From assembly GCA_030685235.1 (NCBI GenBank), contig MU839162.1:1-64000 (forward strand): DNA of 64,000 bases, in the 5' to 3' direction. Source of the stretch: Copromyces sp. CBS 386.78. Its lineage: Eukaryota; Ascomycota; Sordariomycetes; Sordariales; Sordariaceae. The position numbers were made by a program, and so were the translations under genes. Position 1 is the first letter of the stretch, and every line of letters starts with the position of its first letter. Below are positions 1-10,600 of the stretch, piece after piece. The notes under the pieces were generated by a model. That model was not told the DNA's origin. It did no database searches and was given only the letters and a program-made list of their open reading frames with translations.

Positions 1-523
1 TGAGCGCTTTGGCGACCCCTTTCTAAGGGCATCCCTGTTTGGCTGTTGACGTTCTGCGGCTGCGAGCAGTTGACTCCCTGATTTCGCCAGCTGAATACAC
101 GAAATCGCACCTGGATGGACCGAAACCAGCGACTTGATCGGTTGTACGCGTTTTAACTGGTTGATAACCCATCTCTTTACCCCATTGCTTGACTGCTGCG
201 GTGAGCTCGTCAAGGGTATTATACTGGGTTGTAAAGATAGGGTGCCGTTCGTCGTGAATGCCGTCGCCATCAGGATCGCCACCGTCATTAGACTCGCTGG
301 GCTCGTTTGAGGGGGTGCGATCGATCTCCATGGGTTGCGCTGAGGTAGGCTCGCTGGGCTCGACTGGGGTAGGCTCACTGGGCTCGCTGGGCTCGACTGG
401 GGTATCGCCTGTTGAGGGTAGCAGTCTGGGGTCGATGAGGGTGAGGTCGATGGCTTGACTGGGGTGAGCGCCACGGTCGTATGCACCCGTCGGCTGGGTC
501 GCTGCATCGGCCATCTGCGTCAC
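1..523 (-). pseudogene. MULE transposase N-terminus with a premature stop
   Basis: The frame starts with ATG at 521-523 and runs 166 codons to a TAG at 23-25. The first 85 residues are a Pro/Glu/Ser-rich linker with repeated PSEP units. Residues from about 95 show the FAR1-like pattern of fungal MULE transposases: a stretch like LDELTAAVKQWGKEMGYQ, then a basic segment, a Cys, and the ending TSTAKQGCP. In this family I expect Trp or Phe after GCP. Here the codon is TAG, followed by an open Lys-Gly-Val-Ala-Lys-Ala-Leu, so a TGG-to-TAG transition is the simplest explanation. The catalytic core would lie beyond the window. The domain name is from recognition only. Confidence 0.55.
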
Positions 524-863
524 GATTAGCTAGGGAAATACACAGAAAAGATGACGGATCATTTCCTACCGTTGACAGATGCCAGCGCTTTATTTACTTG
601 GGCGATATCTCGTGATGCGCGATGGTGGTTTGATTGATTATGAGGAGGGTGGTGATGGTGATGGTGATGGAGGAAGCGATGATGCGATGCGACGATGCAA
701 ATCGCTAAGTCTGGTCTGGATTGCTGGCAATACGAAAAGTGGCCTGTGCAGGGGATAGAATGTGTAATGGGCTGTAATCTGGGGGCTTGGCGGTCGCGGT
801 ACGAGCGAGACTGGTGCTGGCAGGGAGGGGATGGCAGGGTTAGGGATATGTGTGAGGGAAAAA

Positions 864-908
864 GTGGATCCACGTGCGGATAGAGTTTTATCCACGTGCG
901 GATAGAGT
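864..908. repeat. Tandem 22-bp repeat at the transposon/retroelement junction
   Basis: Two copies of an 18-bp motif occupy 869-886 and 891-908, each containing CCACGTGCGGATAGAGT and separated by 4 bp. The first copy overlaps a 10-bp perfect palindrome, GTGGATCCAC, at 864-873. The repeat lies exactly where normal-composition DNA meets RIP-mutated DNA. Its most likely role is the outer terminal repeat of the MULE, where a transposase would bind. That role is inferred. Confidence 0.6.
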
Positions 909-1230
909 CTCTCTTTTATATAGGCTAAATAGGCTTTATAGAATTCTTTAATTAATTAATATATCCTAAATTAATAGTAAAAGTGGTTAAAACTTTTATA
1001 CGTCCTTTCTCTATTTAAGTAACCTCCTAGTCTAGCCGTATATATTTTATAAATTAATTAAAATTAAGTTTCCTTATTATTTAAATTAATAAAAATGTAT
1101 TTTTTTATATCCTTCCTCTAATAGATTCGGCCTATCCGTATTAAATATTTTATAAATGCAATTTTAAAGTATTTTACGATTTCGGGAGTTTATTTCCGTT
1201 GGCTATCCTTTTATAAATAGGATATTATTT
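909..1230 (-). pseudogene. Integrase zinc-binding region of element A, cut off at the MULE junction
   Basis: On the minus strand the pattern HTARLGGxLNREKTY is readable (the His as written is now Tyr). It is followed about 30 residues later by a Lys-Ala-rich segment at the place of the second zinc-binding pair. This matches the H2C2 integrase N-terminal domain of gypsy elements. The reading breaks off after Ile-Lys-Glu-Arg at about 912, and the DDE catalytic core is missing from this side. Stops are RIP-type. The remainder presumably continues on the far side of the MULE, outside the window. Confidence 0.65.
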
Positions 1231-1479
1231 CCTATATCAAATTTAATTTAGCGTAATTATTATTAATAAAATCGTTAGTAAATTTTGTAATATTGAATTT
1301 GTAAAGGTTAAAGTTGTTAAAGTCTAAGTTTTAATTATAAAAATCTATATTATAATTTATATAGTAGGTTTCCTCTATTTTATTTAAGTATAGGTAGATT
1401 ACGTCTATAGGTTCGTTGTTAAAGAATGTTAGGTCGAAAAGATTTAGATTAATTAATAATTTCTTTCGTATTATTAACC

Positions 1480-1960
1480 TTTCGTCGTTGCTAAATTATA
1501 ATTTATCTTCTAGTTTCCTATTTAAGGTATTTAGCCGTATATTTGCCGCCCCTTACTTATATATAATACGAAAGTTGAAGTAGTTGAGAAATTCGGACTG
1601 CTTTATATATTTAAAGGTGAATTACTTTAATAATGCGAAAGTTTTGAAGTTCTTGTAGTTAGTAATAATTTCGATTTGCTTTTATGCTCCTTCTAGTTTA
1701 GGGCTTTATTTTTCGAGTGCTTTAACGATAGTTAGTAGCTTTTTATTATAAATATCGTAATTACATTTTTAAACGCTATATTTGGTTAAGAAGTACGCTA
1801 TTAGGTAGAAAATACTGTTATTGCCCTATTATAATAATATACTTCCTAATATTTAATTAGACGCGTTAGTTTTAATAATAGTCCGTTTATTCTAATCGAA
1901 GATTTTTAAAATTAATATTAATATAAAGGCTATTTTAAATTCGTTGAATACCTTCTAATA
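1480..1960 (-). pseudogene. RNase H domain of element A
   Basis: The minus strand reads a typical gypsy RNase H (RT_RNaseH) segment. It has a TNASN motif where the catalytic Asp pair region TDAS is expected, then a Gly-Ser-Ile-Leu run, then a Tyr-Asp-Ile-Tyr-Asn-Lys-Lys-Leu-Leu segment, and finally an ITDYKN motif corresponding to the usual TDHKN. The first Asp of TDAS now reads Asn, a G-to-A change. Several in-frame TAA/TAG codons interrupt it. It lies between reverse transcriptase (higher coordinates) and integrase (lower), as expected. Confidence 0.75.
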
Positions 1961-2149
1961 TTTAATGCCCTATTATTAATCTTTCGTTGCCGTTTTCTTA
2001 GTGAGTTTGTAGAGGGGTTTAGCTATCCTAGAAAAATTCTTAATAAACCGACGGGAAAAATTAACGAAATTTAGGGAAAGATTATAGGGCTTTTTTAGAT
2101 TTTAGTACTTTTTAAATTATTATTACTTTAATTTTATTTATATTTATTT

Positions 2150-2700
2150 TAATACTTCCTAGCGTAATAATAAGGTTTAAGTATTTAGTATATATAGTAT
2201 GAAATTCGTATTTATCGATATTAATTTAAAGATTGGCCTTTTTTAAATGGGCTAAAACGTTAGTAATGTATTTGATATATTCTTCCTTATTTTCCGAATA
2301 AATTAGGATATTATTGAAGTAAGCGGTTATAAATTTATTTAATATATTATAAAGGATATTATTTATAAAGTATTAAAAGGTTACTGGTGCGCCCTATAAA
2401 CCGAATAGATATACTAGTAATTCGTAAAGTCCGAATTATATTATAAACGTTATAAACTATTCGTAACCCTTATATATATGGATACGGTTGAATACTATAA
2501 TAATATTGAATTTAGTAAAGATTTTTACTTTATAAATAGTATTTAACGTTTTTTTAATAAGTAGTAACGGGTATTATATTTTTAAAGTAGCGTTATTAAT
2601 ATTTCTATAATTTACGTAGATGCGGATACTACTGCCTAGTTTCTTTATTAGTATAACTAGTAATAATACTAGTAATTGGGAAGGCCGGATAAAATTCTGT
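2150..2700 (-). pseudogene. Reverse transcriptase of element A, active site destroyed
   Basis: The minus strand reads the ordered reverse-transcriptase motifs of Ty3/gypsy elements. These are a DYRxxN-like segment (now NYRNINNATLK), a YPLLLIKKTL segment, FGLYELLV, a Gly-Ala-Pro-Val-Thr-Phe segment, and the catalytic box, which now reads YFNNILIYSEN. The family has Y-x-D-D here. Both Asp are Asn, consistent with G-to-A transitions. Stops are TAA/TAG at former Gln/Trp positions. The protein is plainly non-functional. Confidence 0.85.
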
Positions 2701-3586
2701 TTTAAGTTATTATTTAGCTATTTTTTAATAATGCCCAATTCTATTGGTAAGAAAAGTCTAGATTTTAAGTATGGTAATTCTATACCGGAGATTACTTTGA
2801 TTTTATAATTGTATAAATAGTACTAAGGAAATTAGCGGGCATCCGCCGGGTTTATTACCTTTTAATATTTATAATACTAATAAGGTATTTTCGCTTTAAT
2901 TTACTATTTGGTAGTTATAGGCCGGTCTACTTTTTTGTAAAATATTCTAGTATCCTCTTCGGAAATTCTATATATATTTATAGGTTCCTCTATAATATTA
3001 ATTATTATTTCCCTAGTATCCCTTTTTAAAATACGTAAAAAGTAATTAAAAATTTATTTTTTATATTTTGTACCGTTACCGGTATAAATATCCTTATATA
3101 TTTAATTTGTAATTTGGAATTTCCTTTGGCCCGGTTTAAGGTTGCTGGCCGCGATTTCCGCCTCTATTTATTTTAACGCTTCGTCGATTTCTCTTTTAAT
3201 TATAATAATAACTTTTAAATTTTTTATCTTAACCGCGAAGTTGAAATTAGCGGTATTAAATTTAACGATATTATTTATATTAATAGGGATATTACTAACG
3301 TCGATCGGCCTTACGAAGAGAAGTATAAGTAGTTTCTTTATAGGATTAACGGTAGGAATTCGCTATTTACTTACGATCCTATATAGTATAGGTTTAGTCG
3401 CGGCTTTTAGTTTAGGTATAAGTTGTAGGTTGTAAAGTATTATTATTATTTAGCTTCCTTCTAGTAAATTAATTAGTTAGAGGGTTTTAGGGTAGAGGTT
3501 TATAATTTTAATAATCTTTTCTTTAAATTTTAATTTTCGGTATTAAATAATTTTATAAGTTTGAAATAGTGGATAATTAATTTTAT

Positions 3587-3721
3587 ATTCCTCCGTTTCC
3601 GCTTTAACAATTAATTCCTTCGCTTTTATTTTAACGATTAATTCCTCCGCTTCTAATTTAACGGTTTATCTCTCCGCTTCTACCTTAACGGTTTATTCCT
3701 CCGCTTCCGCTTTAATAGTTT
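3587..3721 (-). repeat. Five tandem 27-bp units encoding a 9-residue acidic repeat in element A
   Basis: Five consecutive 27-bp units of the form ATTCCTCCGCTTC-N7-ACGGTTT fill 3587-3721, and more divergent units continue to about 3860. On the minus strand, in the polyprotein frame, each unit encodes nine residues close to V-K-x-E-A-E-E-Q-T (stops where Gln is expected). It lies between the protease and reverse transcriptase segments. A repetitive, charged linker inside a retroelement polyprotein is unusual. Whether copy number varies between element copies cannot be seen from one copy. Confidence 0.7.
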
Positions 3722-3959
3722 ATTTTTTTTATACCCGCTTCGACGGTTTATACTTCTACTTTAACGGTTTACTCTTACTCTTCCTTTATTTTAATAGTTT
3801 ACTCTTTTAAGCCTACTTTAATAGCTTTTTCTTCTATAACCGTAACGGCTTTAACGGTATCCTCCCTTAGAGTTTTTAGGGCTTTAATTTAAAAATTTAA
3901 TATATCTTAGGGTAGGTAAGTACTATAGTATTTCCGGTTAAACTTTAACTCGCTTATTT

Positions 3960-4265
3960 CCTAATCCGTTAATAGATTGTATTGCCGTAATTAGGGTAAA
4001 CCTAAAATAATCGGGTTTTCTAATAATAGGGTAAATATAAATAATTTATTTTCTTTATTATAAATGCTAATCCGTATTATAAGCTTAACGAAATTTATAA
4101 TATACGTATTAATATTATTGTTAGTTAGCTTTAAAGGCTTTAAGCGGTCTAGTTTCTTTATTAGTATTTTATTTCGTTCGATAAAATTCTTATTAATAAA
4201 TCCTTTACCCGTATAATTACTATTGACTAACGCTAGGTAGTATATTTTATATTTGCTATAAAAAA
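3960..4265 (-). pseudogene. Retropepsin-like protease of element A
   Basis: The minus strand reads a segment like YLALVNSNYTGKGFINKNF. The catalytic D-S-G triad of retropepsins would lie at Val-Asn-Ser-Asn, with Asp-to-Asn and Gly-to-Asn being RIP-type G-to-A changes. About 75 residues later follows an ILGLPWL motif, the usual end of a retroviral-type aspartic protease fold. It lies between gag and reverse transcriptase. The protease is inactive as read. Confidence 0.65.
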
Positions 4266-4799
4266 AGTAATTTGAAAGGAAAATAAATTTTTCTAATTTA
4301 ACTATTATTAAATTAATAAATAATAATTCTAAAATTTTTTTTTTTTAGTCCCGGTATAATTCTTTATTTAAAATATCCTTATTATATTTATTTAGGTATC
4401 CTTCTACTTCTAAGCTTTCCTATTCCTTCTTATTCCCTTCGGGCAATAGTTTCCGTTTGCGATTTAGGACGAAAGTTCGGCTTTTCCTAATTCTAATTTA
4501 GCTTTATCGGTAGTATCGGCGGCGTTAATATTATTGCCCTTTTTATTATTACTATAATTATTTTAATTAGGCTTTATTTTATAATTAACGGGTAGTTGGT
4601 TAATCCTAGTACCTTCGATATTACTTTTATTATTGTTGATATTAACCAAGTTCTACTATTTCTTTTAATTATAGCCTAATTAACTATATTTTTAATATTT
4701 ACTAGTATCCTATCGTTTCTTTTAGAGGTTTGTAGGTACTAATTTATATAAGCTAGCGCTTAGGGCGTTTAAATCTATAGTATCGCCGCCTTAGGATAC

Positions 4800-5310
4800 T
4801 ATTTTAGAAGAGGATCCTCCGCCGGTATTATTATTATTTAAATTGCCCCGGTTTTCCGAAAAGGTTAGGTTGGAGAGTTTTTTCTAGAATGTATTTTCTT
4901 CGTAATAGCGTACTAGTTTATTAAAAAGTTGAAACTATCTTTAGAAATCTTCGTTATTAAGAATATTTAATTAATAAGTAACCGAACTTTTAAATTAGTT
5001 AGTAACTTTTTAACGGAATATAAATACGCGTATAATGTTACTTATACTGCAACGGTCAGTATATAAAGTAAATTTATTTACGAAATCCTAAAAGGAATTC
5101 TTTATTTATAATTTCTATAAAGCCCTATCGGCTTCGACCTTTATATTTATAATATTATAACGACTATTAAAGTACATAATAAATTCTTCGGCCGTTTACT
5201 ACTTCTATATATTTTAAAAATCGTTATTAAAGATAGGTTATATATTTAATTCGATAATAGATATCGGTAATTTCCCGAAGTATACGAAAATATATATAAA
5301 TTTATTATAT
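4800..5310 (-). pseudogene. Gag capsid region of element A
   Basis: The minus strand reads about 170 codons resembling a Retrotrans_gag domain: an EEFIMYFNSRYNI helix, an ADRAL segment, a FxDFVNKFTLYTDRC segment and, further on, a C-terminal linker rich in Asn and Gly. In-frame TAA/TAG codons occur at positions where Gln or Arg fits. It is the first recognisable domain downstream of the putative 5' LTR on the minus strand. A zinc knuckle is not clearly recognisable after mutation. Confidence 0.6.
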
Positions 5311-6399
5311 TCTATTAAAAAATACTATTTATCGTAGGCCTAATAAAGACGAATCTTTATACGCTAAATTATATACGTAGTATTATAATTTTTAATTAAT
5401 TATTTTTTAATATTAAAGACATTTAGGTTTATAAATATATAGCGACGTAATCCGTAATTGGGGGCTACGGCCGTATTATTAAAGTCGGTACTAGGGTTAG
5501 TTTTAAATATTATTTTAAAGGTATTATTTTCTATTTTAAAATTTTCGTTTTCCGTATTTAAATAGGCTATCCTACCCTATAAAAAGTAAATTTGAACTAT
5601 TAAAATACTATTTTCGTTAAAAGTTACTTCCGCTTTTTTAAATTCGGTAAATTATCTTTTAACCTCGTTTCTCTAATAGATAATATTATTCTAAAAAGTT
5701 TTTTAGGCTTGGATATAAACGTTTTTATCGGCTTTCTTCTTTAAATTTTCCTAATAGTAATCGCGCTTAACGTTATTAAAGGCCTTAGAAATTATATTAA
5801 TAATTGCGGCGAAGGCTAGGAATTATATTATATTCTTAGTCTATTAATAGTAAATAATAGAGTATTTATAAATATAATTATTATTTTGAAATTTATTATA
5901 GAGGTAGGCCTAAAATAATTTACAGTTATAATTTAAACCGTATATACGCAAGGTAAGGATTGCCAGGGTATTATTGGTAATAGTTTTGTTTAATTGAAAA
6001 GAGGGTAGAATATTTGTTCTTTTAGGTAATTAACCCGGCTTGTAATATTTAGGGCTGGTATAGTTTAAGGGGGGGCCCTACGGATTTTGTCCGGTAAGGA
6101 TAGGGTAATTATTGGTTATATAATAATTGAAAGCTTCCGTTTAAGTATTAATATTAATTACTTCGCTTAGGAAATTAAGGGAATAAATATTAATAGCTAA
6201 AGATTTAGTTTCGGTATTAATATATTTATTAATAATAATTAATTTAGTATCGTTATTGTTTTTAGGGTAATTAAAATAATTGTGCGGGCTATATATAGTT
6301 GATTTAGATTTTAAGCGTTAACGATAATTGCTGAAGCTTATTCTAGGGTTTTCTTTAATCCTATAAAGGTAGAATATTGGGTTTAATTAATTTCTTAAT

Positions 6400-6692
6400 T
6401 GCTAGTAAATTACTAATTAATATCTTTTTATTCTTATACGCGCGCAGCGTAATTAAAAGTATAATAAATTATTACGGGGTAAGGGTACTATTAGGTTTGT
6501 AGTATAATGTATATTATTGTACGAAGAGAGTAAGGAAGAGGTGTGTGCTAGCTAGGGCATGATATAGGGCTCGTTGAGCCTCTATGCTAAGGCTAGACCT
6601 AGTGCCATGGCAATGGCTGTGTATGGCTGTATATGACAGCGCATTGGCTAATGGCACGCAAGGCACAGGGCATGTGATCTAGCCCTGTGACA
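6400..6692 (-). repeat. Putative 5' LTR of element A, outer half not mutated
   Basis: On the minus strand a sequence beginning TGTCACAGGG at 6692 precedes gag, at the place of a 5' LTR. The outer 160 bp or so (about 6530-6692) has normal composition with many CA/TG dinucleotides, whereas DNA on both sides is RIP-mutated. The inner LTR boundary could not be fixed because the second LTR copy is outside the window. The 6400 limit is only a guess. The assignment depends on the position and the TG start. Confidence 0.4.
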
Positions 6693-6729
6693 CTTATAGG
6701 AATTTAATAATTTAGGTAATAATATAGGA

Positions 6730-6734
6730 GGAGC
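6730..6734. repeat. Left target-site duplication GGAGC of element B
   Basis: This five-base GGAGC lies immediately outside the left LTR and is repeated at 15160-15164 outside the right LTR. Ty3/gypsy integrases typically make 4-6 bp duplications. The duplication is still intact, so the insertion site has not been rearranged. Confidence 0.85.
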
Positions 6735-7032
6735 TGTTAGGATGGTAGAAGTAGGTAGGTCGAAGTGACTACGGACAGGGCAAGCACGTAGGGAAATTAA
6801 ATTAAGGGGGAGAGTAAGAGATGAATTGAAGCCTAATTTCTCTATTCTAGAGCTAATAGAAGCAGCTATTTATAGTATTACTCTTTTAATCCTATAGTAG
6901 TTAAAGCCGGAGTAGTATTACTATTACCCGACGTTATAATACGGCGCTAGCTAAAATAATTCGTTACCTTCTAATATTTTGCTCCGAGCCTTTACGAAGT
7001 TAATTAATTAATAAATCCTTAGCGACCTAATA
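6735..7032 (-). repeat. 3' LTR of element B
   Basis: This 298-bp repeat is the downstream LTR relative to minus-strand transcription. It matches 14862-15159 over its full length. The left portion (to about 6860) retains G and C where the other copy has A and T, while the right portion is the more mutated of the two. All the differences I compared are transitions of the C-to-T or G-to-A type. Confidence 0.9.
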
Positions 7033-7047
7033 TAAATCCCCCCCTTA
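7033..7047 (-). other. Polypurine tract of element B
   Basis: The minus strand reads AAGGGGGGGATTTA directly before the 3' LTR. A purine tract abutting the 3' LTR primes plus-strand DNA synthesis in LTR retroelements. It independently supports minus-strand orientation. Confidence 0.7.
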
Positions 7048-8049
7048 TAAAGTTCTATCCTAGAAACCTTTATACCTAAGCCCCTAATCCGGCGATTTTT
7101 TCCCCGTAGCCGAATCCTCCGCTTATAATCCGTCTTCTTTTATATTTAAAGCGGCTTATCGCCGAAGTTATCGGCCGGCGTTTACGGCCGTATTAGTTTT
7201 TTCTACCCCCGAACGCTATACTTTCTTCCTTACTATAATATCGCCGCTTTTAATCTTAAGGGTTTACCCTTTATTAGTCTTTCTTCTTCCTATTTTATTT
7301 ATTTATCCTATTTTTAACCCGCCCTTTTAGCCTACTTCCTAATTTTTATTATCCTATTTCCTTTTCCCCATTTCCTTATTTCTTATTATTATCTAATCCT
7401 CTTCGTCTTAACTTTTAATTTTGCCCTCTATCCGCCTTTTTATTTTATTTTCTACCCCTTATCGTCCTATCTTCCTTTCTTTATTTCTTTATATACCTTT
7501 TTAGTTATTTAATTTTATTTTTAACCCTACCTCGAATTTTTTTAGTTGTACCCTTTTAATTTTTTTATAAGAATTTATCTTCCCTCCCTTTCTTCTTCCC
7601 CTCTTCTTTTTTCTTTTCTACGCGTATTATTAATTAGTATATTATTATTAACGATATAATTACCCTTTCTACTATTTACTGGCAATTTTTTTATATTTAT
7701 TAGTTTATTACCCTCTATATTAATACTAAATAAATCTTCCCCTTTATTTATCTTATTAATTTTATTTTTACTTTTTATTTAATAATATCCGTAAAGCCCC
7801 CTACGCTTAATTTACTTAGGATATTATAAACGCTATAGTACTTCTACCCTTCGGTACCCCTATTACCGTTATAATAGAAATAGTAATTAAATATATTTAC
7901 GTTCTAATTTATAAATCCCTTTTCTTCCTTTTTAATCCTCTAATTTTTAATCCCAATTTTCTTTTTCTTTTACTTTTTTAACCAACCGCCCTACGTAATA
8001 TTCGAATTATTATTAAACCGGCGTTAATAATCGCCTTTATAACTTCCTT

Positions 8050-8597
8050 CCTATATTTTATAATTTAATTTACGCCTTTTAAAAATCGGCGTATATTATT
8101 ATTAAATTTGGGGTAACTACTCCCGCTAATATTATAATTACCGAAATCCTTCGCCAATATACCGCCGAACTTCGTACCGGTATTTACACTCTTTATAAAT
8201 AGTTTTATATTTTCCTTCGCGAATTTAATAAATTAATTAATTATAAAGTAATTTAGTACGTTTAATATAGGTTTCGTAACGTTAATTTTAATTAGGTAGC
8301 CCTTTAAGTAGTAAACGCTCTCGATTTTAATTTCTTTAGCGTTACCTTTACTACCGACCCCGCTCTTATTATTAATATACTTAAATTCCTTACGGCTACC
8401 GCGTCTATACCTACCTTCGATAATATTTTCTAATTAGTACTAACTATTTATATAAACGTCTAACGTTTATTACCCCCGATTATTTCCCTTTAACTTTACG
8501 CTAGCAACGCCTTAATCCTTATTAGTACTCTTACGGCTAAAAATTATAATACTATTACTACTAAATTAATAGCGGTCGATAATTATAAAAAAATTTA
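8050..8597 (+). pseudogene. Possible plus-strand (antisense) open frame inside element B, function unknown
   Basis: The plus strand reads about 180 codons in one frame, interrupted only by TAA/TAG codons that fit former Gln (CAA/CAG). Examples are the stops inside a Tyr-Lys-x-Phe-Tyr-Ile-Phe-Leu-Arg-Glu-Phe segment and inside I-x-Y-V-x-Y-R-F-R-N. The reading is protein-like, with mixed helices and few low-complexity runs, while the opposite strand has about twice as many stops. It lies between the chromodomain and the polypurine tract, antisense to pol. I do not recognise a family. It could be chance openness in mutated DNA or the relic of a second nested insertion. Confidence 0.35.
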
Positions 8598-8959
8598 AAT
8601 ACGAAAATTATTAGTAAATACGATAATTATATGTAAGGGTATAATTTCTAAAATAATAAGTTTAATTCCTATATCGACGTTCGTACTATTAATTTTTCTT
8701 TTTAATAGTTTAAGCTTTTTTTAAAAGGGGAGGGGGAATAAATATAATTAAATAGAAAAAAGTCGAAGATAAAATTATTAGTATATTTTTATATTTTTTA
8801 ATTTGTTATCTTCCCTAATTTTTTATTATTATTATAGCTTTTAAAATAGTAGGCTCTAATATACTACTATTCTCTTCGGTTCGCCGGCCCTAACCTTTTT
8901 TAATATATTTCCCCAATTCCCTAATTCTTTTTATTTTCCTTATAACCCTAATATTTCGT

Positions 8960-9170
8960 AATTCTATAATTTATATTATTTACAACTTACGTCTTTTATA
9001 ATTTACGTTTTCTATAATTTACGTCTCTTTTATAATAATATTTTTTATAGCTTATATTTTTTATAATTTATTCCTTCTATAATTTACATTTTAATAGTTT
9101 ATGTCTTCTATAGTTTATAATTTTTACGGTTTATATTTTTTTACAATCTATATCCCTTATTTAAATATTT
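8960..9170 (-). repeat. Degenerate short tandem repeats downstream of the chromodomain
   Basis: The plus strand shows recurring TATAATTTACGT-like units spaced about 16-21 bp, roughly eight copies with drift. On the minus strand they would encode a short charged repeat after the chromodomain. RIP has blurred the units, so neither period nor copy number is exact. Confidence 0.45.
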
Positions 9171-9269
9171 CTTTTTAATAGTAGTAACGGCGGCTATATT
9201 TTTACTACCTACTTAATTAATCCTTATTACTTTAATTTTTAAGCTTTCTTTCAAACGCTTCCGCTATTA

Positions 9270-9450
9270 CTCTTACTCTTTATATTCTATTAATAATTCT
9301 AGGCAATTTAAATTCTTTCGTAATATTTATTCGTTCTTATTTTCTAAATACCCTTTCTATTTTACTTAAAATTATTAATTCTTTCTTAAACTGATATATT
9401 TTATAATTTTTTCGATTTCGTACTATTTTTTATTTCTTTTAATATTTACT
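9270..9450 (-). pseudogene. Chromodomain at the end of element B pol
   Basis: The minus strand reads a YEIEKI start. About 20 residues on it reads F-x-V-K-stop-K-G-Y-L-E-N-K-N-E-stop, then about ten residues later LNCLELLIEYK. This is the chromodomain pattern YEVEKI...LVKWKGY...NEW...L..CPELLxEYK, with both Trp codons turned into stops (TGG to TAG/TAA). Chromodomains at the integrase C-terminus define chromoviruses and direct insertion toward H3K9-methylated chromatin. Confidence 0.75.
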
Positions 9451-9479
9451 ACTTCGCCCTAGGGTATTATTATTATTAG

Positions 9480-10600
9480 GTCGCTGTAATATAGTTCTAG
9501 TAAAGCGATAGTGAATATTAAATAAATATAATAATAATTAGGGAAATTTAAACGGTATACTATTTTCTTATTACTAATTATTTCGGTAATTTGGAAAGGC
9601 CCTAAGAATTTATTTAATAATTTTTAATTTAAATACTTCTATTTAATATTTTTAATATTAAAAAGAATATAATTTCCTACTTCGAATTCTTTAATTATAC
9701 GCGACTTATTATATTATTTCGCGTACCTTTCGTTAGCTACTTTTAATATTTCGATAATGTTAATATAATTTTAAATAAATTCTTTAATATAATTAATAGT
9801 AGCGTCAAATAATATATTTCTTCGGTTTCTTTCTAAATCGGCCGGCCTTCGTAAATAATACTTAAATAACAATTCGGATAAGGATTTCCTAATAATAGTA
9901 TAAAAATAATTATTATACGTTTATTATACTAATACTAATTTCTTTACCTAATTACTTTACTCTAAATTATAGAAGATACGAAAATAAGATTCGAAATTTT
10001 AATTCTAACGTTTAATTTAGCCGTCCGTCTAAGGATATTATATAGTACTAAAGCGGCGTCGGATTTCTAAAAATTCGTAATAAATCTTCTAGAAAAAATT
10101 TATAAATAAATTACCTTAGTTAGAAATAATAAAATTGAATAAATTAAATTATCGAAAAACGTATTATTAAAAAAAATAAGCAAACTATTTAACGTTAATA
10201 GTTTTCTATATTAGAATATAAAGGGCGAATTTAATAAATCGGTCTATAATAATTAAAACGGCGTTATAAATTTAATTCAATATAAAATCATATAACGGCG
10301 GTAGTTTAATAATAAAGTCGTAGGAAATATCCTACTAAAAAATAGTAGGAATGGGTAAGGATATTAAAAACTTATAAAATTAGTAATTTCGTAATTTTAC
10401 TTTTTAGTAAATTAGGTATTAGCATATATATATTTCGACGTCGACGGCGATAGTCGGCTAATAATAGAATTAATTAATCTTTTTAAGGGTTTTCTATTAT
10501 TCTAAATAACCGATAGTAGTATTATTATAATAAACGTATAAAAATTCTATATATAAATACTCTAGGATATAAATTTAGTAATTATAATATAAAATTCTAT
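9480..10600 (-). pseudogene. Integrase of element B
   Basis: On the minus strand, around 10280-10360, the reading W/stop-QDISYDFIIKLPP and then NAVLIIIDRFIKFAL matches the start of the rve integrase core. Near 9520-9650 a GPFQITE motif followed by KIVYRLNFPNYY and a final LLELYYSD corresponds to the C-terminal integrase module common to gypsy elements. Many stops remain. It precedes the chromodomain in the direction of transcription. Confidence 0.7.

Larger units (their letters stand above)
1..908 (-). mobile_element. 5' part of a Mutator-like (MULE) DNA transposon, running off the left edge
   Basis: The sequence has ordinary base composition and stops abruptly at about 908, where RIP-mutated retrotransposon sequence begins. 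On the minus strand it carries the start of a protein with a FAR1/MULE-type N-terminal domain (see the entry at 1-523). The outer end holds two 18-bp direct copies of a motif containing CCACGTGCGGATAGAGT, which may be part of the terminal inverted repeat. The element interrupts the integrase zinc-binding segment of the gypsy element to its right, so it inserted into that element. The other end, its inverted repeat and the target duplication lie outside the window, so the MULE assignment rests on the protein domain and the position. The end at about 908 is good to a few bases. Confidence 0.6.
909..6692 (-). mobile_element. RIP-mutated Ty3/gypsy retrotransposon (element A), truncated by the MULE
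   Basis: This block is extremely AT-rich and poor in CpA/TpG. On the minus strand the domain order gag, protease, reverse transcriptase, RNase H, integrase zinc-binding is readable once in-frame TAA/TAG/TGA codons are accepted as former Gln, Arg or Trp. That order is diagnostic of a Ty3/gypsy (Metaviridae) element. The 5' end on the minus strand is placed at 6692, where the minus strand begins TGTCACAG as an LTR would. The 3' part stops at about 909 inside integrase, at the MULE junction. No intact reading frame remains. Confidence 0.8.

Noticed and set aside
909..6500. Long AT-rich tract considered as mitochondrial insertion or centromere
   Set aside because: Ordered retroelement domains with RIP-type stops explain the composition.
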